Assembly (NCBI GenBank): GCA_025201365.1
Contig: JAIXMF010000014.1
Coordinates: 248,001-312,000, forward strand
DNA length: 64,000 nucleotides
Reading direction: 5' to 3'
Source: Syncephalis plumigaleata
Lineage: Eukaryota > Zoopagomycota > Zoopagomycetes > Zoopagales > Piptocephalidaceae
Under the pieces are notes generated by a model. The model did not search any database. It was not told where the DNA came from and was given only the letters and a program-made list of their open reading frames with translations. The position numbers and the translations under genes are program-made. How positions within the stretch are numbered: position 1 is the stretch's first letter; each line of letters starts with the position of its first letter. This document shows positions 25,530-39,944 of the stretch, in pieces.

Positions 25530-27505
25530 ATGACATCTAAGCCTGAATCACCTACGACTAGTGGCACTACTACAACTGACTGTCCGCACCACGAGGATAG
25601 CTGTAACGATCAGAAGGACGGTGTGACCAGTAGTGCAAATAGGAAGCATTCATTAGACACGATTACGACGAATACTACCGTGGAGACTTTAGAAGATACC
25701 AAGGTATGCACTATACATATTTTGCTTTGAGTAAATAGGATAACAAATAATGTATATGTAGAACTCGAATACGGATAATGACGATGTAACAGTTGAAGCA
25801 TCGACAAATAAGCGAAAGAAACCGCGTCGTAGTGGAGTGCCTAGTGTGGAAACAATACGAGCCATGTCAGCGACTAAACCTGAATTTTACTTTGAGAATG
25901 GTAGAGACATGATGATGATAATGATAATGATGGTAACAATAGCTAGTATGCTAACACTCGTAACAATGCAGGACTACGTAAAGTGCGACCATATCATTAT
26001 GTGTATCGTTCATTTGTTAAGGGACGATGGCTAGGCTATACCGTGTTGGATGTATTTAAGCGAGAGTTCCGAGGTCTAACCAGTGAATACTATGTAATGC
26101 ACTCATGATACAGATAAGATAATGTACTAATAGTCATGATTGTAGGAAAATGCGATAAACACAGGTGTTATCACGTTAAATGAACAGCAAGTTACTTGTG
26201 ATACAATTGTTAAAAACTCTGATGTATTGGCACATCGAATGCATCGACATGAACCACCCGTCACCGATGAACCTATTACAATTGTCGAGAAAACAGACGA
26301 TCTATGGGTGGTGAACAAGCCTGCCAGTATTCCCGTAAGTAATTGAATATATATATATATGAGTAATAATGATGATAATCTATGGACTAGGTGCATCCTA
26401 CAGGACGGTAATTACTCATTACTCATTATTATTATTATTATACAATACTGTACACAAGACACTAATGCTCGTTGCTAGATATAATCACAATACGGTATTG
26501 GGTATTTTAGAGGCCACCTATCCTGGAATTCAGTTTTCACGCAAGTATTACTGTATTGTCATGATTATTTATATACTTATATTTACATATGATTATTAGC
26601 CAACAATCGATTGGATCGATTAACATCTGGACTAATGCTCTTCTCGCTAAATAAGCAACGAGCCAAACATATGGAGCTAGCATTTAGGGAGCGTAGAGTG
26701 CAGAAAGAATACGTGTGTCGTGTTATGGGCGAATTTCCCGAGTAAGTTGATTGGTAGACATGTATAATAATGAACACGGATCTAACTGCTTACATCGTAA
26801 ATAGAGAACGTATTGTATGCGACGCACCTATTCTAACTGTCTCGCACAAACTAGGTCTTAATGCGGTACGACCTATTGAAGAGGGTGGTCGTCCATGCGA
26901 GACGGCATTTGAACGAATAAGCTATAATGGACGTACTAGCGTTGTTCGATGTATCCTTTTTTTATTTATTTACTGCAAGCATTATGATGTACACAAATGG
27001 CATCGCTCATCGATCTTAACTTACATCATGATCATCGATCTAATTAGGCTATCCGCGTACAGGTCGTACACACCAGATTCGAGTGCATCTTCAACATCTA
27101 GGACATCCCATTGCTAATGATCCATTGTATGCAAATCCAATTATTCGTGAAACATTAGCAGCTCGTGCCATTACCGAAGCTACTTCTGACGGTGATGTAA
27201 GCAACGCACAAACAGATCAAGTGAAAGTGGCCAAACTACTACAGGATGCCAATGAACGCGATGAACTAGCGGATGCACAAGCGCAGGAACGTTGCGAAGT
27301 ATGCCAAATGTCAATCTTGCCGGATCCGACTCCGGAGCAAATGTGCATTTGGTTGCATGCTGCCGTTTACTCGGGAGAAATACCAGGTCAGGAAAAGTGG
27401 CGCTATGAAACGCCCTTACCTAGTTGGGCAGCTGCTGAATTCGATGGAGATAAAGAGGTGGTAGCTAGCTTATTAGCTGCATCTCGCTTAAAGCAAGATA
27501 CATAG
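25530..27505 (+). CDS. RluA-family tRNA pseudouridine synthase (Pus9/Rib2-like)
   Basis: Exons include about 25530-25703, 25761-25901, 25971-26091, 26144-26334 and several small ones to 27505. The N-terminus is polar, then RPYHYVYRSFVKGRWLGYTV and an S4-like RNA-binding segment (DVFKREFRGLTSEYY / ENAINTGVITLNEQQVTCD). The catalytic block is NNRLDRLTSGLMLFSLNKQR, with the essential Asp in RLDR. The closing motif is TGRTHQIRVHLQHLGHPIAN-DPLY. These enzymes isomerise U32 in cytoplasmic or mitochondrial tRNAs. No deaminase domain follows, so Pus9-like fits better than full Rib2. The C-terminal ~100 residues contain CEVCQM and PEQMCIWLHA. An intron of 69 nt joins the N-terminal part cleanly. Confidence 0.9.
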
Positions 27506-27797
27506 ATTAAACATGATATTAATAAGATTTCTACTCATGTTATTACTGCTGGATAGAGTAACATGCGTATTGACATACTACTAAACAGCAACAACAACAA
27601 CAATAATAATAGTGATGATGATGATTAATTACAGGCTTTTTCCATCCAATTTGCGCATTTATATGTTCCCCCTTTGAAAATATCTATTAAAAGGAGATGA
27701 TACGTTACACTCCTTCATTAATGGTTAATCCAGTATAATCGAGAGTGGCTCTATCCTTGCTTCTTAGCCAATCTCATTCAAATAGTCGTATTTTATC
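27506..27797. repeat. spacer with a solo MITE-end-like sequence
   Basis: A stretch at about 27632-27660 reads TACAGGCTTTTTCCATCC followed by AATTTGCGCA, nearly identical to the left end of the TIR element at 49703. No matching opposite end was found nearby, so it is probably a solo end. An (AAC)n tract precedes it (about 27588-27606). Confidence 0.5.
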
Positions 27798-28464
27798 ATG
27801 TCAACTGCCAAAGTCTACGTCGTCTACTATTCCATGTATGGCCATGTTGCCAAACTAGCTCATGCCATGGTCAAGGGAGCACGACGTGTGCCCAATGTCG
27901 ATGTCAAGTTGTACCAAGTGAAGGAAACCCTATCGGATGATATACTCAAGCTACTCAAGGCGCCACCAGCGACAAGAACGTGCCCGTCATCGATCCTATG
28001 GAGTTGGCCGATGCCGATGGTATTCTACTCGGACATCCGACAAGATTCGGCATGGTGCCCGCTCAAATAAAGGCGACGATGGATGCAACCGGTCGATTAT
28101 GGGTCAATAATATGCTCGTGACAAGCTTATTGGCATGTTTTGCTCCACCAACTCACAGCATGGAGGACAAGAAACGACCATTCTAAGTATGCTGCCCTAC
28201 GTCGCGCATTTGGGTATGCAATTCATACCACTCGGCTACGCTCATCCAGCACTTAATGAAGGCAAGGAGATTGTAGGAGGTAGTCCGTATGGTGCTGGTA
28301 CGGTGGCTGCAGCCGACGGTGAGCGTCCTAGTCCCACCGAGTTGAACGTTGCCGAGTCACAAGGCGAGCATTTCGCTCAACAAACGTTAATTCACATACT
28401 TGGACGTCAAGCATTCGAGCAACAACAACAACACAGCAGAAATAGACGAATAGTTCAAGTATAA
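27798..28464 (+). CDS. Pst2/Ycp4-type quinone oxidoreductase, copy 3 (frame interrupted twice)
   Basis: A diverged third paralogue, 9 kb from the tandem pair. It starts MSTAKVYVVYYSMYGHVAKL (FMN loop), then GILLGHPTRFGMVPAQIKAT, MFCSTNSQHGGQETTILSML, MQFIPLGYAHPALNEGKE and GGSPYGAGTVAAADGE, ending with a Gln/His-rich tail. The three conserved blocks lie in three frames; one base is missing near 27970 and another near 28115, each restoring family sequence. Its promoter lacks the ATTACTAATCG motif of copies 1 and 2. It could be a decaying copy, but the flanking conservation and the general error pattern of this window favour consensus errors. Confidence 0.85.
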
Positions 28465-28764
28465 TGATCATTTATACTAATAATTCTTACTAAACAAATG
28501 ATGGAATTATCAATAAATTTGATTAATATATATATATACTCATTAGTCGTTATAATATCAAAACAAGTGACAATTGTATAGCTTCATTCATACCAAATCA
28601 TAATATGGCCTAATTGAATCACATGAATTTATTAGCATGCAATGGTTCCAGCCATTTTGAAAATGAAAAATAGCACACAATGAATCAATGTTTACATAGT
28701 GAAATGTAATCTTACTCGTTTACTTTTTGAGAATAATGTAAGATGTGACTCATTTAGCGACGAT
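28465..28764. other. intergenic, nothing recognised
   Basis: AT-rich stretch between converging genes, with a short (AT)n run at about 28527-28540. No gene seen. Confidence 0.4.
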
Positions 28765-29775
<1,011 letters not shown>

Positions 29776-30707
29776 GTTTTATATTATTGCGAAACACAGT
29801 AGCAGCAAAACGGCGCGTGCACTTACTAAGAAGCGAAAGCAGTGAAAGAAGTGATGAGTAAAGGAAAAAAGCTTCGTGCTCACTGTGTGCGTTAGTTATC
29901 AGGCTGGTAGAGTGGATAAATTATTCAGGGAAAAAAGGGTGCTGCCAATCAGTACCCTCATTTTATGACGTGGCCGGTTTTGGCAGGCCGCTCTGATGAT
30001 ATACGGATAGATGGTTATAAATCCACGTGATTAATAAATGAGTTTAGTCGTAATGTATGGATCATGTCATTTATTGAGAGAATGTATACGCAGACTAGAA
30101 TACAGCATAGGCTAATTGTTATGATACTTTACAATTTATTGATTGATTGATTGGTTTTACTCTTTAGAATGGTAGGAGAAGAAATTGAAAGATGTGCATT
30201 AACATATAATGCAGTATTAGTGTTATATAGTTATCAAGTATCCATCGAACATGATAAACTACGAGTGGAATTGAGTCATCTCGTATTTGCAAATCAATAG
30301 ATTGCTTTACTATTTCTCAATTCAATACAGTTGCTATACACACACGATCAGTCGCAACCAATGGAGTTTCTGACTAATCGAAATAGCGAACAATTAGTAT
30401 TTAGAAAAACAACAGTAATAATAGGAAGAATGATACTAATTAAATAAAAAAAGGCTTATTAAATCATTGGTAAATTAAGAAGAAAAGAAAATATAAAGTG
30501 CATCACTGGTAGTACCGTTAGAGTAGTGGTGACATAGCCATGTATCGAGCGAAAGAAAGAGGAGAAATAGGATGATAATGGCCAACAAATTGATTGATCG
30601 TTTGAATGTATGTTGTTTGTGTACCGATTGATTGATCGATAATGATGATCATTACGATGGTGATGATTAGTATTATTGTAACAATTAAATAGTTAGCATT
30701 GCTTAGT
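29776..30707. other. intergenic, no supported gene
   Basis: It contains the SAR1 promoter side (GGGAAAAAAGGGTGCTGCC at about 29930-29948) and low-complexity ATGATG tracts near 30640-30670. A 69-codon reverse ORF (30518-30727) is Ile-rich translated AT DNA and is rejected. Confidence 0.4.
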
Positions 30708-31822
30708 TTAGTTCTCTTCGTAATCATTGCATGTTAACGGGGCGACCGACGAATACTTTGAGGCGGGAGAGGCCAATGGCGTGTCGATGATCAAGGATTT
30801 GGATGTAGGAATCTGTGAAAGCTTAATGAGATGTCTCGTCTTGGGTCGATTGGGCAGTTTCGATGCTTTACGCATGTTCTGACAATGATTCAACAGGATA
30901 GTTGACGTAAGTAGCCTATGTAATAATAAAAGACAACTAGTGATTAGTACAAATGTCGACATTTTTCTATGTGCATGTAGATATATTCCTAGTAAGAATG
31001 AATATGATAACTTACCAATCGGCCACGTAGAACATGATTGCGTAATTGCCGCCAATTTGAAATACGATAATAATACCGCAAACTACGTTGCAAATCACGG
31101 CAAGACACATTGTCTGGATGCCATCGCGTGCCAGACGCTTCCATGCGTCGGAACCGAACATACTGTATTGCCTGTAGGCGATATGGCTGAAAATGGCCGA
31201 GAAGAACAAGCTAATCGGCATGGAGGCAAGAAACCAATAGAGAGGCAGATAGGTGGGATAATAAAGGACGCAACCGAGATTCGGCTCGATGGTAACGGGA
31301 CAGCACACCACTACGATGACGAGGAAGCCCAATTGCGGCAGTGTGAAGATGGTGCCGAAGATGGCGATCCAGCGCTTTCGACATAGAACTAGGTAGGCTT
31401 TTTGGAGTAGGACAATGCTATTGCACATGATGGCCATGGTATTAATGAAGCCACTGAGCCAGAATATCTTACGACAACAAAGACCGCTAAATAGAAGCGC
31501 GTACACCACCGTGATACCGAATGCCGTGCCCATAAGGGCCGGTGCTAAACAACACCAAGAGGAGAGTGTACGTGTTCGCGACATTACCATCCCGATAGTA
31601 ATTTTAAGATTACGTATAAAGATAAAGGTGGACAATAGAACGGCCGCGGTCTGGAATGAAGACCGAATATCCGCTCGCGAGTTACTTCTAGGTTATCGGG
31701 GAATTCCGTCATGTAGGCGACAGTGTCAACCTCGCCGAGCGGATGAAGCGGGATACCCATGAAGTAGTGGCATTTTTCAACCACTCCGTTCCCAAAAGAT
31801 CGTTGTTGTTGTTTACAGGCAT
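30708..31822 (-). CDS. 7TM receptor-like family protein, copy A (frame interrupted)
   Basis: Member of the five-copy family. The start at 31822 gives MPVNNNNDLLGTEWLKNATT (N-A-T glycosylation sequon) then MGIPLHPLGEVD. Membrane segments follow: TAAVLLSTFIFIRN, SSWCCLAPALMGTAFGITVV, CRKIFWLSGFINTMAIMCNS then IVLLQKAYLVL, a fourth with LPQLGFLVIVVVCC, YWFLASMPISLFFSAIFSHI, and GIQTMCLAVICNVVCGIIIV. The intron (30916-31015) falls inside the Trp codon of VADW, and the last exon (WLLTSTILLNHCQNMRK) supplies the seventh segment and a Lys/Arg/Ser-rich tail. Cys at the start of segment 3 and in LGCVLYY before segment 5 could form the GPCR-type disulphide. Single-base losses near 31657 and 31765 shift the frame in the N-terminal third. 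Confidence 0.8.
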
Positions 31823-33881
31823 TGATACTAAACTAAAATGTACAATAGGAATAGGGAATAGGGAAAATACTAGTAATAGGCGATGATTAAATATATACGA
31901 CTTGTATATATATATATATATTAAGAGACTGATATATAGATATATAGATATACAGGTGTCGGTAGTACGATGTAGGGTATTAACGGAGAATAAGCATGAC
32001 TAGAGTCCTTTGTAGCCGGAGCTGCCGCGGAAGAACTCTACAAGTCAAGCAGTTTATAGGTCTGTTATAGGTCTGTGCCATACGCGTGTAACTGTTGTGG
32101 CGTTAACCGGTGTGTACGTGTGTATGGATGGATGCGTGTATGTAGGAATGAATGAATGAATGGCTGGCTGGCTGTGTGCGTGCGTGCGTGGTGCCATTAT
32201 GGGTTCACGAACGATGCATGACCTTTGACATTGGATAGGCAACTAGACCCAATCAACTAATTCATTACAGTGAGATTTGGCTTCAGAATCAATCCATGTT
32301 TCCACACGCGCATTAAATTTGTATACGAATTAGGAAATGCACCAAGTGCCATTTACATGATGGCTTGGGATCGACAGTGCAACCATCACCGCTGTTACTA
32401 TTAATACAAGTATACAAGGAATACTGGGGCCATTCCATCATTAGCCAGTGGTCATCAGGTCTGACTGGTATGCTTGTCGCGGTTATCCTTCGATGATCTG
32501 AGCTTGAATTCTTTTCTCGGTAAACGGCCTTGCCCAAAGAAACACCACTTGCATGCGTTATCGAGGAAGGAGGAGGAGCAAGAGAGAGAGAGACAATAAC
32601 ATACATTCTTGTTACATTCTAGCATGTGTGTGCATGTATGCCTGTATGTATGTATGTATGTATGTATGTATGTATGAGTTAGCCATGCCACTGTTGCTGC
32701 ATTCCTGTCCGTGCGTTGAGGGAAATTATCAGGGATCACACTACCATTCTGGAGTTATTTTTGCTTACTTCCGATAACGGCTGTGTAGTATGCAGATCGT
32801 GCCGCAACCAGACTTGTGGTCACAAAATTATCAACGTACGAAACAATAGACATCGACACGTACAGGCACAAGTACACGTAACGTAGACGTACACGTCCAT
32901 GTACAGAATGTGAGACAAGAATACGTGAAAATAGCAGCGTTATTTGGACGAACACGCGGCGTTACGTGGATCCGACCTGGCTGAATATCCATTGAGTGTA
33001 ACATAACGTATGGTTCCACGACATATAGGAATTCGGAATATACCGTGGACTATTCAAGAAAGAAAGCAGCGATATTACTTTGACGTGAAAATAGTCGGGT
33101 ATTAGTTTGTATTATCTAATGTTTCAAGGAATGACCTTGATGATTATGATCAGTTGCCTGTTGCGCTAATGGTTTTCCCCTTATCACTATCGTTAATATC
33201 GACAATAGATTGGTAGTGGTGTAGAATACAATAAAATAGTCGGTATAGAATACTAGGCAACAACCTGTTCTTTCGTTTCCCTTTTTTCCTCTTCATCTAA
33301 ACTAGTGTGAAATACAGGTTAGAAAGTAGACCAAGAATAAGCGTGATATTGTGCCATGCAATAATTGCGCCATATGATAATCTTGTAATTCCCCTTCCTT
33401 TCTAATCAATGTTCCATTCTTCACCATGACCACTATCACGGGTCCATTATTTATTGATTAGTGTTGATAATACCATACCATGTGATTAATTCAAGAAATA
33501 AAGATTTGAAATGATATTTATTAGTGCTCTAGTGGTGAAATAGAGAAACACCTATATTAGCATCATAAGAATGCACTAGTGTGATGATTGACGGATGTAT
33601 GAACAGGATTACAAGTTAGCATTGATTCTAGACTGTCACAATGCGACATCCTCCAATGCACAATTCGGCCAGACAGACAGACAGATAGAGGCTGCTTCTA
33701 AAATGAGTAATATCCAATTTATGAACTGGTTTTTCCTACCTGTAAACTTGCTAGTAGTATAGCACTATTCTATACCCTGTCATGTCATGTCATGTCATGC
33801 TTGCGTAGAATAGTAATGTTATGTTTTATTCTTGTTAAATACTAAAATAATAAATGAAGGATATTATAGTTATTTTTAATG
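31823..33881. other. 2 kb gene-poor spacer with simple repeats
   Basis: No supported gene on either strand. It holds a (TA)n run (about 31904-31921), a GA-rich GAGAGAGAGAGA tract (about 32581-32593), a (TATG)n/(GTAT)n microsatellite of about 33 bp (32644-32676), a GCGTGCGTGCGT tract (about 32178-32190) and TCATG repeats (about 33779-33800). Short ORFs here are translated repeats. Confidence 0.5.
32644..32676. repeat. tetranucleotide (TATG)n microsatellite
   Basis: About eight tandem GTAT/TATG units, directly read from the sequence. Confidence 0.9.
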
Positions 33882-34944
<1,063 letters not shown>

Positions 34945-35803
34945 TTATTGATTAAATGATAATGAGTAGGTGCCACTACCATCGTCATTCGGTTTCATTT
35001 GAAAATTATCTAACGATAGACCGAATTTACCCAATACTGAATTGCCCAAATCTTTCAGTTTGCCTAGCATTTCATCTTTCTCTTGTTGTTCACGAGCTTT
35101 GAGTTTATCCGGTAAACGGAGTAATGCTGCACGACATGTTGGTGCAAGTGACGACGACTCTTTCTCCAATTGTTCGTAATCTAGTTTGACATCAATAAAC
35201 GATGGATGAGCATATACGTCATACTTTCTTTCTACTCTCCCTTCCTTTACCTTCTTGCGCTTGTTTGAGCGCGCCAAAACTGCCCACACGTTCATTTGCT
35301 TGTGCACGACGTAAACGCGCCTTGGCATAAGTGGGATCCATCTTCAATGCATTGTCGCATGAACGTACTGCATCCGCTGGTTGCTCCTATTACCACCATA
35401 TGGAATAGATTAGCGCGCTATTGCTTCTTTGTTTCTTTTAGTGTGCGTTTCACATCATTTGATACTTGCCATTTTCAATTCGCAAGCGGCTAGGTTCGCC
35501 CAGAACACTGCCATTAATGGTTCCAAATAACCAGGTGGACACTCGCGTATGGCTTCATTGTATTTTGCCGCTGCCTCTTTGAATTCACCTTGACCAAAAC
35601 ACGTATTTCCCTCCTGCTTCAACGCTTCCAACTTGACTTGTAGTGCCTGCACGCTGTCATGAGCATATGATACTACGTCATTGCATTGTCTTGCCTACCG
35701 CTAGTTCCTCTTCCGTAAGCGTTTTGTCTTCAGATACCGTGCTGTCCTCTATTATAGCGGCAGCTTCTTCGTGGACAGTAGTGTCTTCCTTGTCGGCACT
35801 CAT
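34945..35803 (-). CDS. TPR protein of the TTC1 type
   Basis: It starts MSADKEDTTVHEEAAAIIED (acidic N-terminus) and then has three tetratricopeptide repeats: LEALKQEGNTCFGQGEFKEA-AAKYNEAI, the repeat with EPLMAVFWANLAACELKM, and DAVRSCDNALKMDPTYAKAR-LRRAQANE. The C-terminal block has KLKDLGNSVLGKFGLSLDNF and ends GSGTYSLSFNQ, which is characteristic of TTC1. Metazoan TTC1 is an adaptor reported to bind Hsp90 and G-alpha proteins; the fungal role is unknown. Two or three short introns (one at about 35388-35468) and one frame uncertainty near 35250-35280 were noted. Start fixed by the acidic N-terminus following the last upstream stop. Confidence 0.85.
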
Positions 35804-35903
35804 TATGCGAAATACAGTCGAGAGATGAGAGATCTTTAGAATTCATACAACAAAAGAAGAAACGAGATATAACAAGAATGATTCACAAACAACATGTCTC
35901 TAT

Positions 35904-37088
35904 TTATTTTTTACCAAATGAAAATGTAATCTTGTTCCCTCCTAGTCCACTTGTATTACCACTCTACCATTGCCAGTATCAGTAATGCTCCTCTATTATT
36001 ATTATATTGTACACTTACCTTTTTATTAAATAGTGATAGAGTCTTAGCAGGACGCGTTGTACTAGTCGATGCCACGCTAGTGGTGGTCGTGGTCGTGGTC
36101 GTGGTCGTTTCTTGCTTGACTTCATTTGACGCATCATTTGTGCGAGATGCTGCTTCTCGATGCATTGACGCTGCCTGAACACGCGCCAACTCTTTCTCCA
36201 TTCTTCGTTTCTCTTTATCGCGTTGCTTTTGTCCGTCTACCTTACGTGTGGCTTGCTTCATCTCTGTGAAACGCTATTTATTATTATCATCATCATCATC
36301 ATTAGTTACATGTCATGCATGACACTGATGTCACATACTTTTTTATGATTATGGTCGTAGGAACTAAGATGATTCTCCCATTCGGATACTTTCTGATATC
36401 GTTTATCGCATAACTCGCAGTAGAATACCGAGGAGATCTCATTGAGCTCCTTCTTGATCTCTTGTTGCTTCTCCACTTTAAGCTAGTAAATACAAAATAA
36501 ATAAACGTTCATGCAAATAGCTCATACTCACTTGTCGTTCTATTCGTTCGGCATCTGTCTCTAGTATTTGTCGTTCACTCTCGAGAAGACGAGGTCCCGC
36601 GGTAGCTGCCAAATGCATTGCATTGTCATGTTCCTCCAAACCAAGACCCATAACATCCTGTTTTACCATCAATGGAATTGGATCCACACGACCTGATATC
36701 ATCATCATCATCGTCGTCATGATTAGCCATCTAATAATGTCAAGTTCATTAAGGTTACCTTGTTGCTCTCGACCCAATCCTTGACCTGACTGCCAGCCCA
36801 TTTTACTTAGCAGTCGAAAACCGACATTACTATCGCTAATAGGTCTATCCAGCGATGCTTGTTCCACGTCTGTCAAGTCCACATATCCGGTCGGTTCGAG
36901 GAAACTACTCGACGTGTACGTGCCAGTCATACGATGCTGTTGTTGCCAACAAATATTGGTAGGTTGTGTTCGGCCTACCATGATAAAGCACTCACCATGG
37001 CCATCTTCATTTGACGATACAACGTGTACTCCTCCGGCAAGTTGTCCTCATCGGTCTCGGGAGGTTTGTTGGACGATGACGAATTCAT
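35904..37088 (-). CDS. G-patch and C2H2 zinc-finger protein (GPATCH8-like)
   Basis: The start at 37088 gives MNSSSSNKPPETDEDNLPEE. A 57-nt intron then leads to HRMTGTYTSSSFLEPTGYVD. The G-patch reads NVGFRLLSKMGWQSGQGLGR then EQQG, continuing over an intron into RVDPIPLMVKQDVMGLGLEE. A single C2H2 finger follows (FYCELCDKRYQKVSEWENHL-SSYDHNHKK), then a Lys/Arg-rich helix (RDKEKRRMEKELARVQAAS), a Thr run and the tail SGNTSGLGGNKITFSFGKK, recovered by splicing at 35963/35964. G-patches activate DEAH helicases in splicing and ribosome assembly, and the order G-patch, U1-like finger, basic helix matches GPATCH8/ZNF804-type proteins. Specific helicase partner unknown. Confidence 0.85.
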
Positions 37089-37352
37089 AACGAGCGTATT
37101 AACAGCGACACAGCTATTGTTACTACAAGTTGATATGGTACTTTTCGACAATACAACAATACAGTATAAGATGGCGTATCAAATAGAACTCTTTCGTTGA
37201 CGTATTTCAATATCACTAGCAATGTAATTGTCAAGCAAGCAAGGAGATAAATAGAGGAAGAAAAATAAAGATGGCAATCACTCTTTGACTATTCCCTTTT
37301 TCTAAACACAAATATATCTCCTCCTCTGCCACCACCACTAGTTGCATTCGTT

Positions 37353-37904
37353 ATGGACGGATTTCCTCCCGAACAGTTCTTTACTACTTCGGCCAGTCTC
37401 GTTGATTGCGTGGACAGTAGGTGATCCCGTGTAATAGTGAGATAAACGTATGCTAATCTGAAAGTATACCACCCTGTTAGAGCGTCTAGTAGTTGTGCTA
37501 CGCGATGGACGTAAGCTATTTGGCGTGCTACGCTCGTTTGATCAATTCGGTAGGCAATCTATTCGTACTATTATGGCTGACGATGAATGTTAATACTGTT
37601 GAACGCGCGACTTGTTGTAGCCAATCTCGTGCTACAAGACACGGTGGAACGACTCTACGCGGAGGGAATCTATTCCGAATTGTACCGCGGTATCTATATT
37701 ATTCGAGGTGAAAACGTAGTATTACTAGGCGAGGTGTGCCTAGACACGGAGGAGGATATCCCGTTGCAGCATGTCAGTCCGGAACAAGTAATGCAGGCGC
37801 AGAAGCAAGAACGCGACGCACGCCTATTACGAGAACATCGACGAGACAAAGCACTCTACAAGCATGGATTCAGTGTTGATTTTGCGGAAACCGATCTTTA
37901 TTGA
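37353..37904 (+). CDS. LSM1: LSM1, cytoplasmic mRNA-decay Sm-like protein
   Basis: Three exons. Exon 1 gives MDGFPPEQFFTTSASLVDCV. Exon 2 gives RLVVVLRDGRKLFGVLRSFD (Sm1 motif). Exon 3 (acceptor TTGTTGTAG) gives ANLVLQDTVERLYAEGIYSE, GIYIIRGENVVLLGEVCLD (Sm2) and a basic C-terminal extension (LREHRRDKALYKHGFSVDF). The Sm fold plus long C-terminal helix is specific for Lsm1, which with Lsm2-7 and Pat1 binds the 3' end of deadenylated mRNAs and promotes decapping. Length of about 150 residues is normal. It converges with SPO11; the stops are only 80 bp apart. Confidence 0.93.
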
Positions 37905-37983
37905 ATACTCATGATACTATACTATTATTATTATTGTTATTAATTCGCTTTACTACATTCCTTGTATTGCTACGTATATATTC

Positions 37984-39944
37984 TCATGTTGATGACGATG
38001 ATAGAAGTCTTGCTAATACATCGAGTAGTTCAGGCCATTGTAGACTGGATAAACATTCCAACTCTTGTTTCACTCGTAAGAAGAGCATACGTTGCAAATG
38101 CAATCTAAACGATATTGATAGTATTACGGTCATCATTTGGATTGAGTATGATGATTATCACGTTGCTTTACCTTAAATTACGATGTCTAGCTATGATCGG
38201 TAATTGCAATAGACGAGTAGCTTTCTGATAATCATTCATTGATAATGGTAACCATGATACATCATTCTCAATTTGACTAGTAATGAATACACATCATTTA
38301 ATAGATATTAGCATAACAGGTAATCCATCTAATACTTACGAGAGTTTTGACATGAGATCAGGTAGACAAATGGGAATAATAGATGGACAGGCTAGTTGAC
38401 GAGCATTCTATCGTTGATTATCGGTATAATGTTAGCGAGAACAACATAGAATCATTGAGAAGGTACATACTCGTGCACCATACATGTACGTAATGGCAAT
38501 ATCGATACCTTAATGTCATATCATTATTAATAGGTAATATATAAATGAGTTAGCTCCCCTCTTATTACCATAAGGATCCCAATCTACCAGGCAATAGATT
38601 CTAAAGTCAACAATATCATATTAATTATGAACAAAAAAGTAAGCAGCTCGATTAGAGTACTTTATCGATTGACCACACGAATACGCATTTGCTTGCATAG
38701 TATGAACTAGTTTCTGTGTTGCTTGATCCTACAATCGTGTAATTGATACGTTTGTCGATGCTGCATGACAATCTACTTACTGGATATCCTTTGCCCTTTT
38801 GTTTAATAATTGAATTGGATTAGCATTCAAATCATATTCAATATATCGATTATTTACCGTAATAATGAGAGTAAATGGCAAATACGCAACTAATTGTGTT
38901 GCTACCAATTGATGAAAGAACGCCTATCATATAGTTGTTGTTATCATTAGATGTACATCACACTAGTAAGCATTTATCTTACCTCTTTCTCGACAATTAA
39001 TATTGATCGACAGGAATGACGCAGCTGTATAAGAGGAGTAGAATAGTCAACACTAGAATGCTAGTCAATGCTGCTTATAGCTTATCTTTTATAAATGCCA
39101 AATCTGGTATGAATTGTATCTAAGATAGTTTCGTGTTAGCTAACCGAATGCATCAATCAATAGTTGACTTGCATTAGTGGTAGTATGCGAATGTTCACAA
39201 ACTGACCATGATGATGATGATGATGATGTCGTTAATGAAAGAAACTCGACAGGTCCAGCTACTAATCCATTATAGGCAGCTCTCTGTATTGATGATTAAT
39301 TGTTACTATGTTTGGTTTGTTCTTTCGTAGAATTAACAACTTGCCACGTTGAATGCAGCTCGTGGTGTATTGAATGTACTTGACAATCGTTTAAGAATCT
39401 ATACTATCATTTAAGCAACAAACAAGCAATAGTAATAGTGATAGTGATATTGGTGAATACTTACTGCATCGGTAGTGGATTGGCATTTAAACAGATTAAC
39501 ATCTCGATAATAGATCTCACTATGCATTGCATGCGTTTACTTTCATAATATGACTCGTGTATATGCACTTACCGTTTAGAAATGATAGTACCATGCATTA
39601 ATGACTCGTGGCATATCTCCAATACACGTAGATACCTTACTGCGATACAATGCATCAGTGAATGACATCATCTCGAGTGTAGTCAGTGTACATACGTAGT
39701 TGCAATCGACTCTTATCATTAACTAGCATATAGACTAAAACCCTGAATGACTCGATGTCATTGCTAAAGTAGTCACTCGCCTTGAGTAGTTCCCTTAACT
39801 TACTAGTAGTAACATGACAGGTTAGCAATAAGCCTTGTCTCATGTGATTACTCACTCTACTATGGATGACGGTGTATCTCCCTCGACTAGTTTAACTGTC
39901 AAGTAGGCGACGCTTTGCAGCAATAGTTCAATTCGATGTGTCAT
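37984..39944 (-). CDS. SPO11: SPO11, meiotic double-strand-break topoisomerase-like protein
   Basis: The gene is split into more than ten small exons by about 50-60 nt introns, so no long ORF shows it. Read in order: MTHRIELLLQSVAYLTVKLV; VDKLRELLKASDYFSNDIES; LRYLRVLEICHESLMHGTII-SKR; SEIYYRDVNLFKCQSTTDA, which carries the catalytic Tyr in the winged-helix IYYRD motif; ILKRLSSTFNTPRAAFNVAS; YNGLVAGPVEFLSL; a Toprim start with ILIVEKEAFFHQLVA (metal-binding Glu); GKGYP and DQATQKLVHTMQ; IYCLVDWDPYG-IDIAITYMYG (Toprim DxD, usually DADPHG); ARQLACPSIIPICLPDLMSK; and QIENDVSWLPLSMNDYQKAT. The stop is at 37984. The Toprim acid pair is DWD. The start is uncertain, as an upstream exon (MSLYAHQARYGIDL) is possible. 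It implies meiosis, or at least its genes. Confidence 0.9.

Noticed and set aside
27600-27660. Complete TIR element near copy 3 of the quinone reductase
   Set aside because: Only one end is present; no inverted partner found within the spacer.
31415-31762. Forward ORFs opposite 7TM copy A
   Set aside because: Shadow of the reverse-strand gene; no domain.
32553-33019. Short ORFs in the 32-33 kb spacer
   Set aside because: They run through GAGA and TATG microsatellites and have no coding signature.
37901-38176. Forward ORF after LSM1
   Set aside because: Antisense to the last exons of SPO11, which read as conserved protein on the other strand.
39655-39855. 66-codon reverse ORF taken as a stand-alone gene
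   Set aside because: It is SPO11 sequence read through two introns; splicing gives the conserved order.
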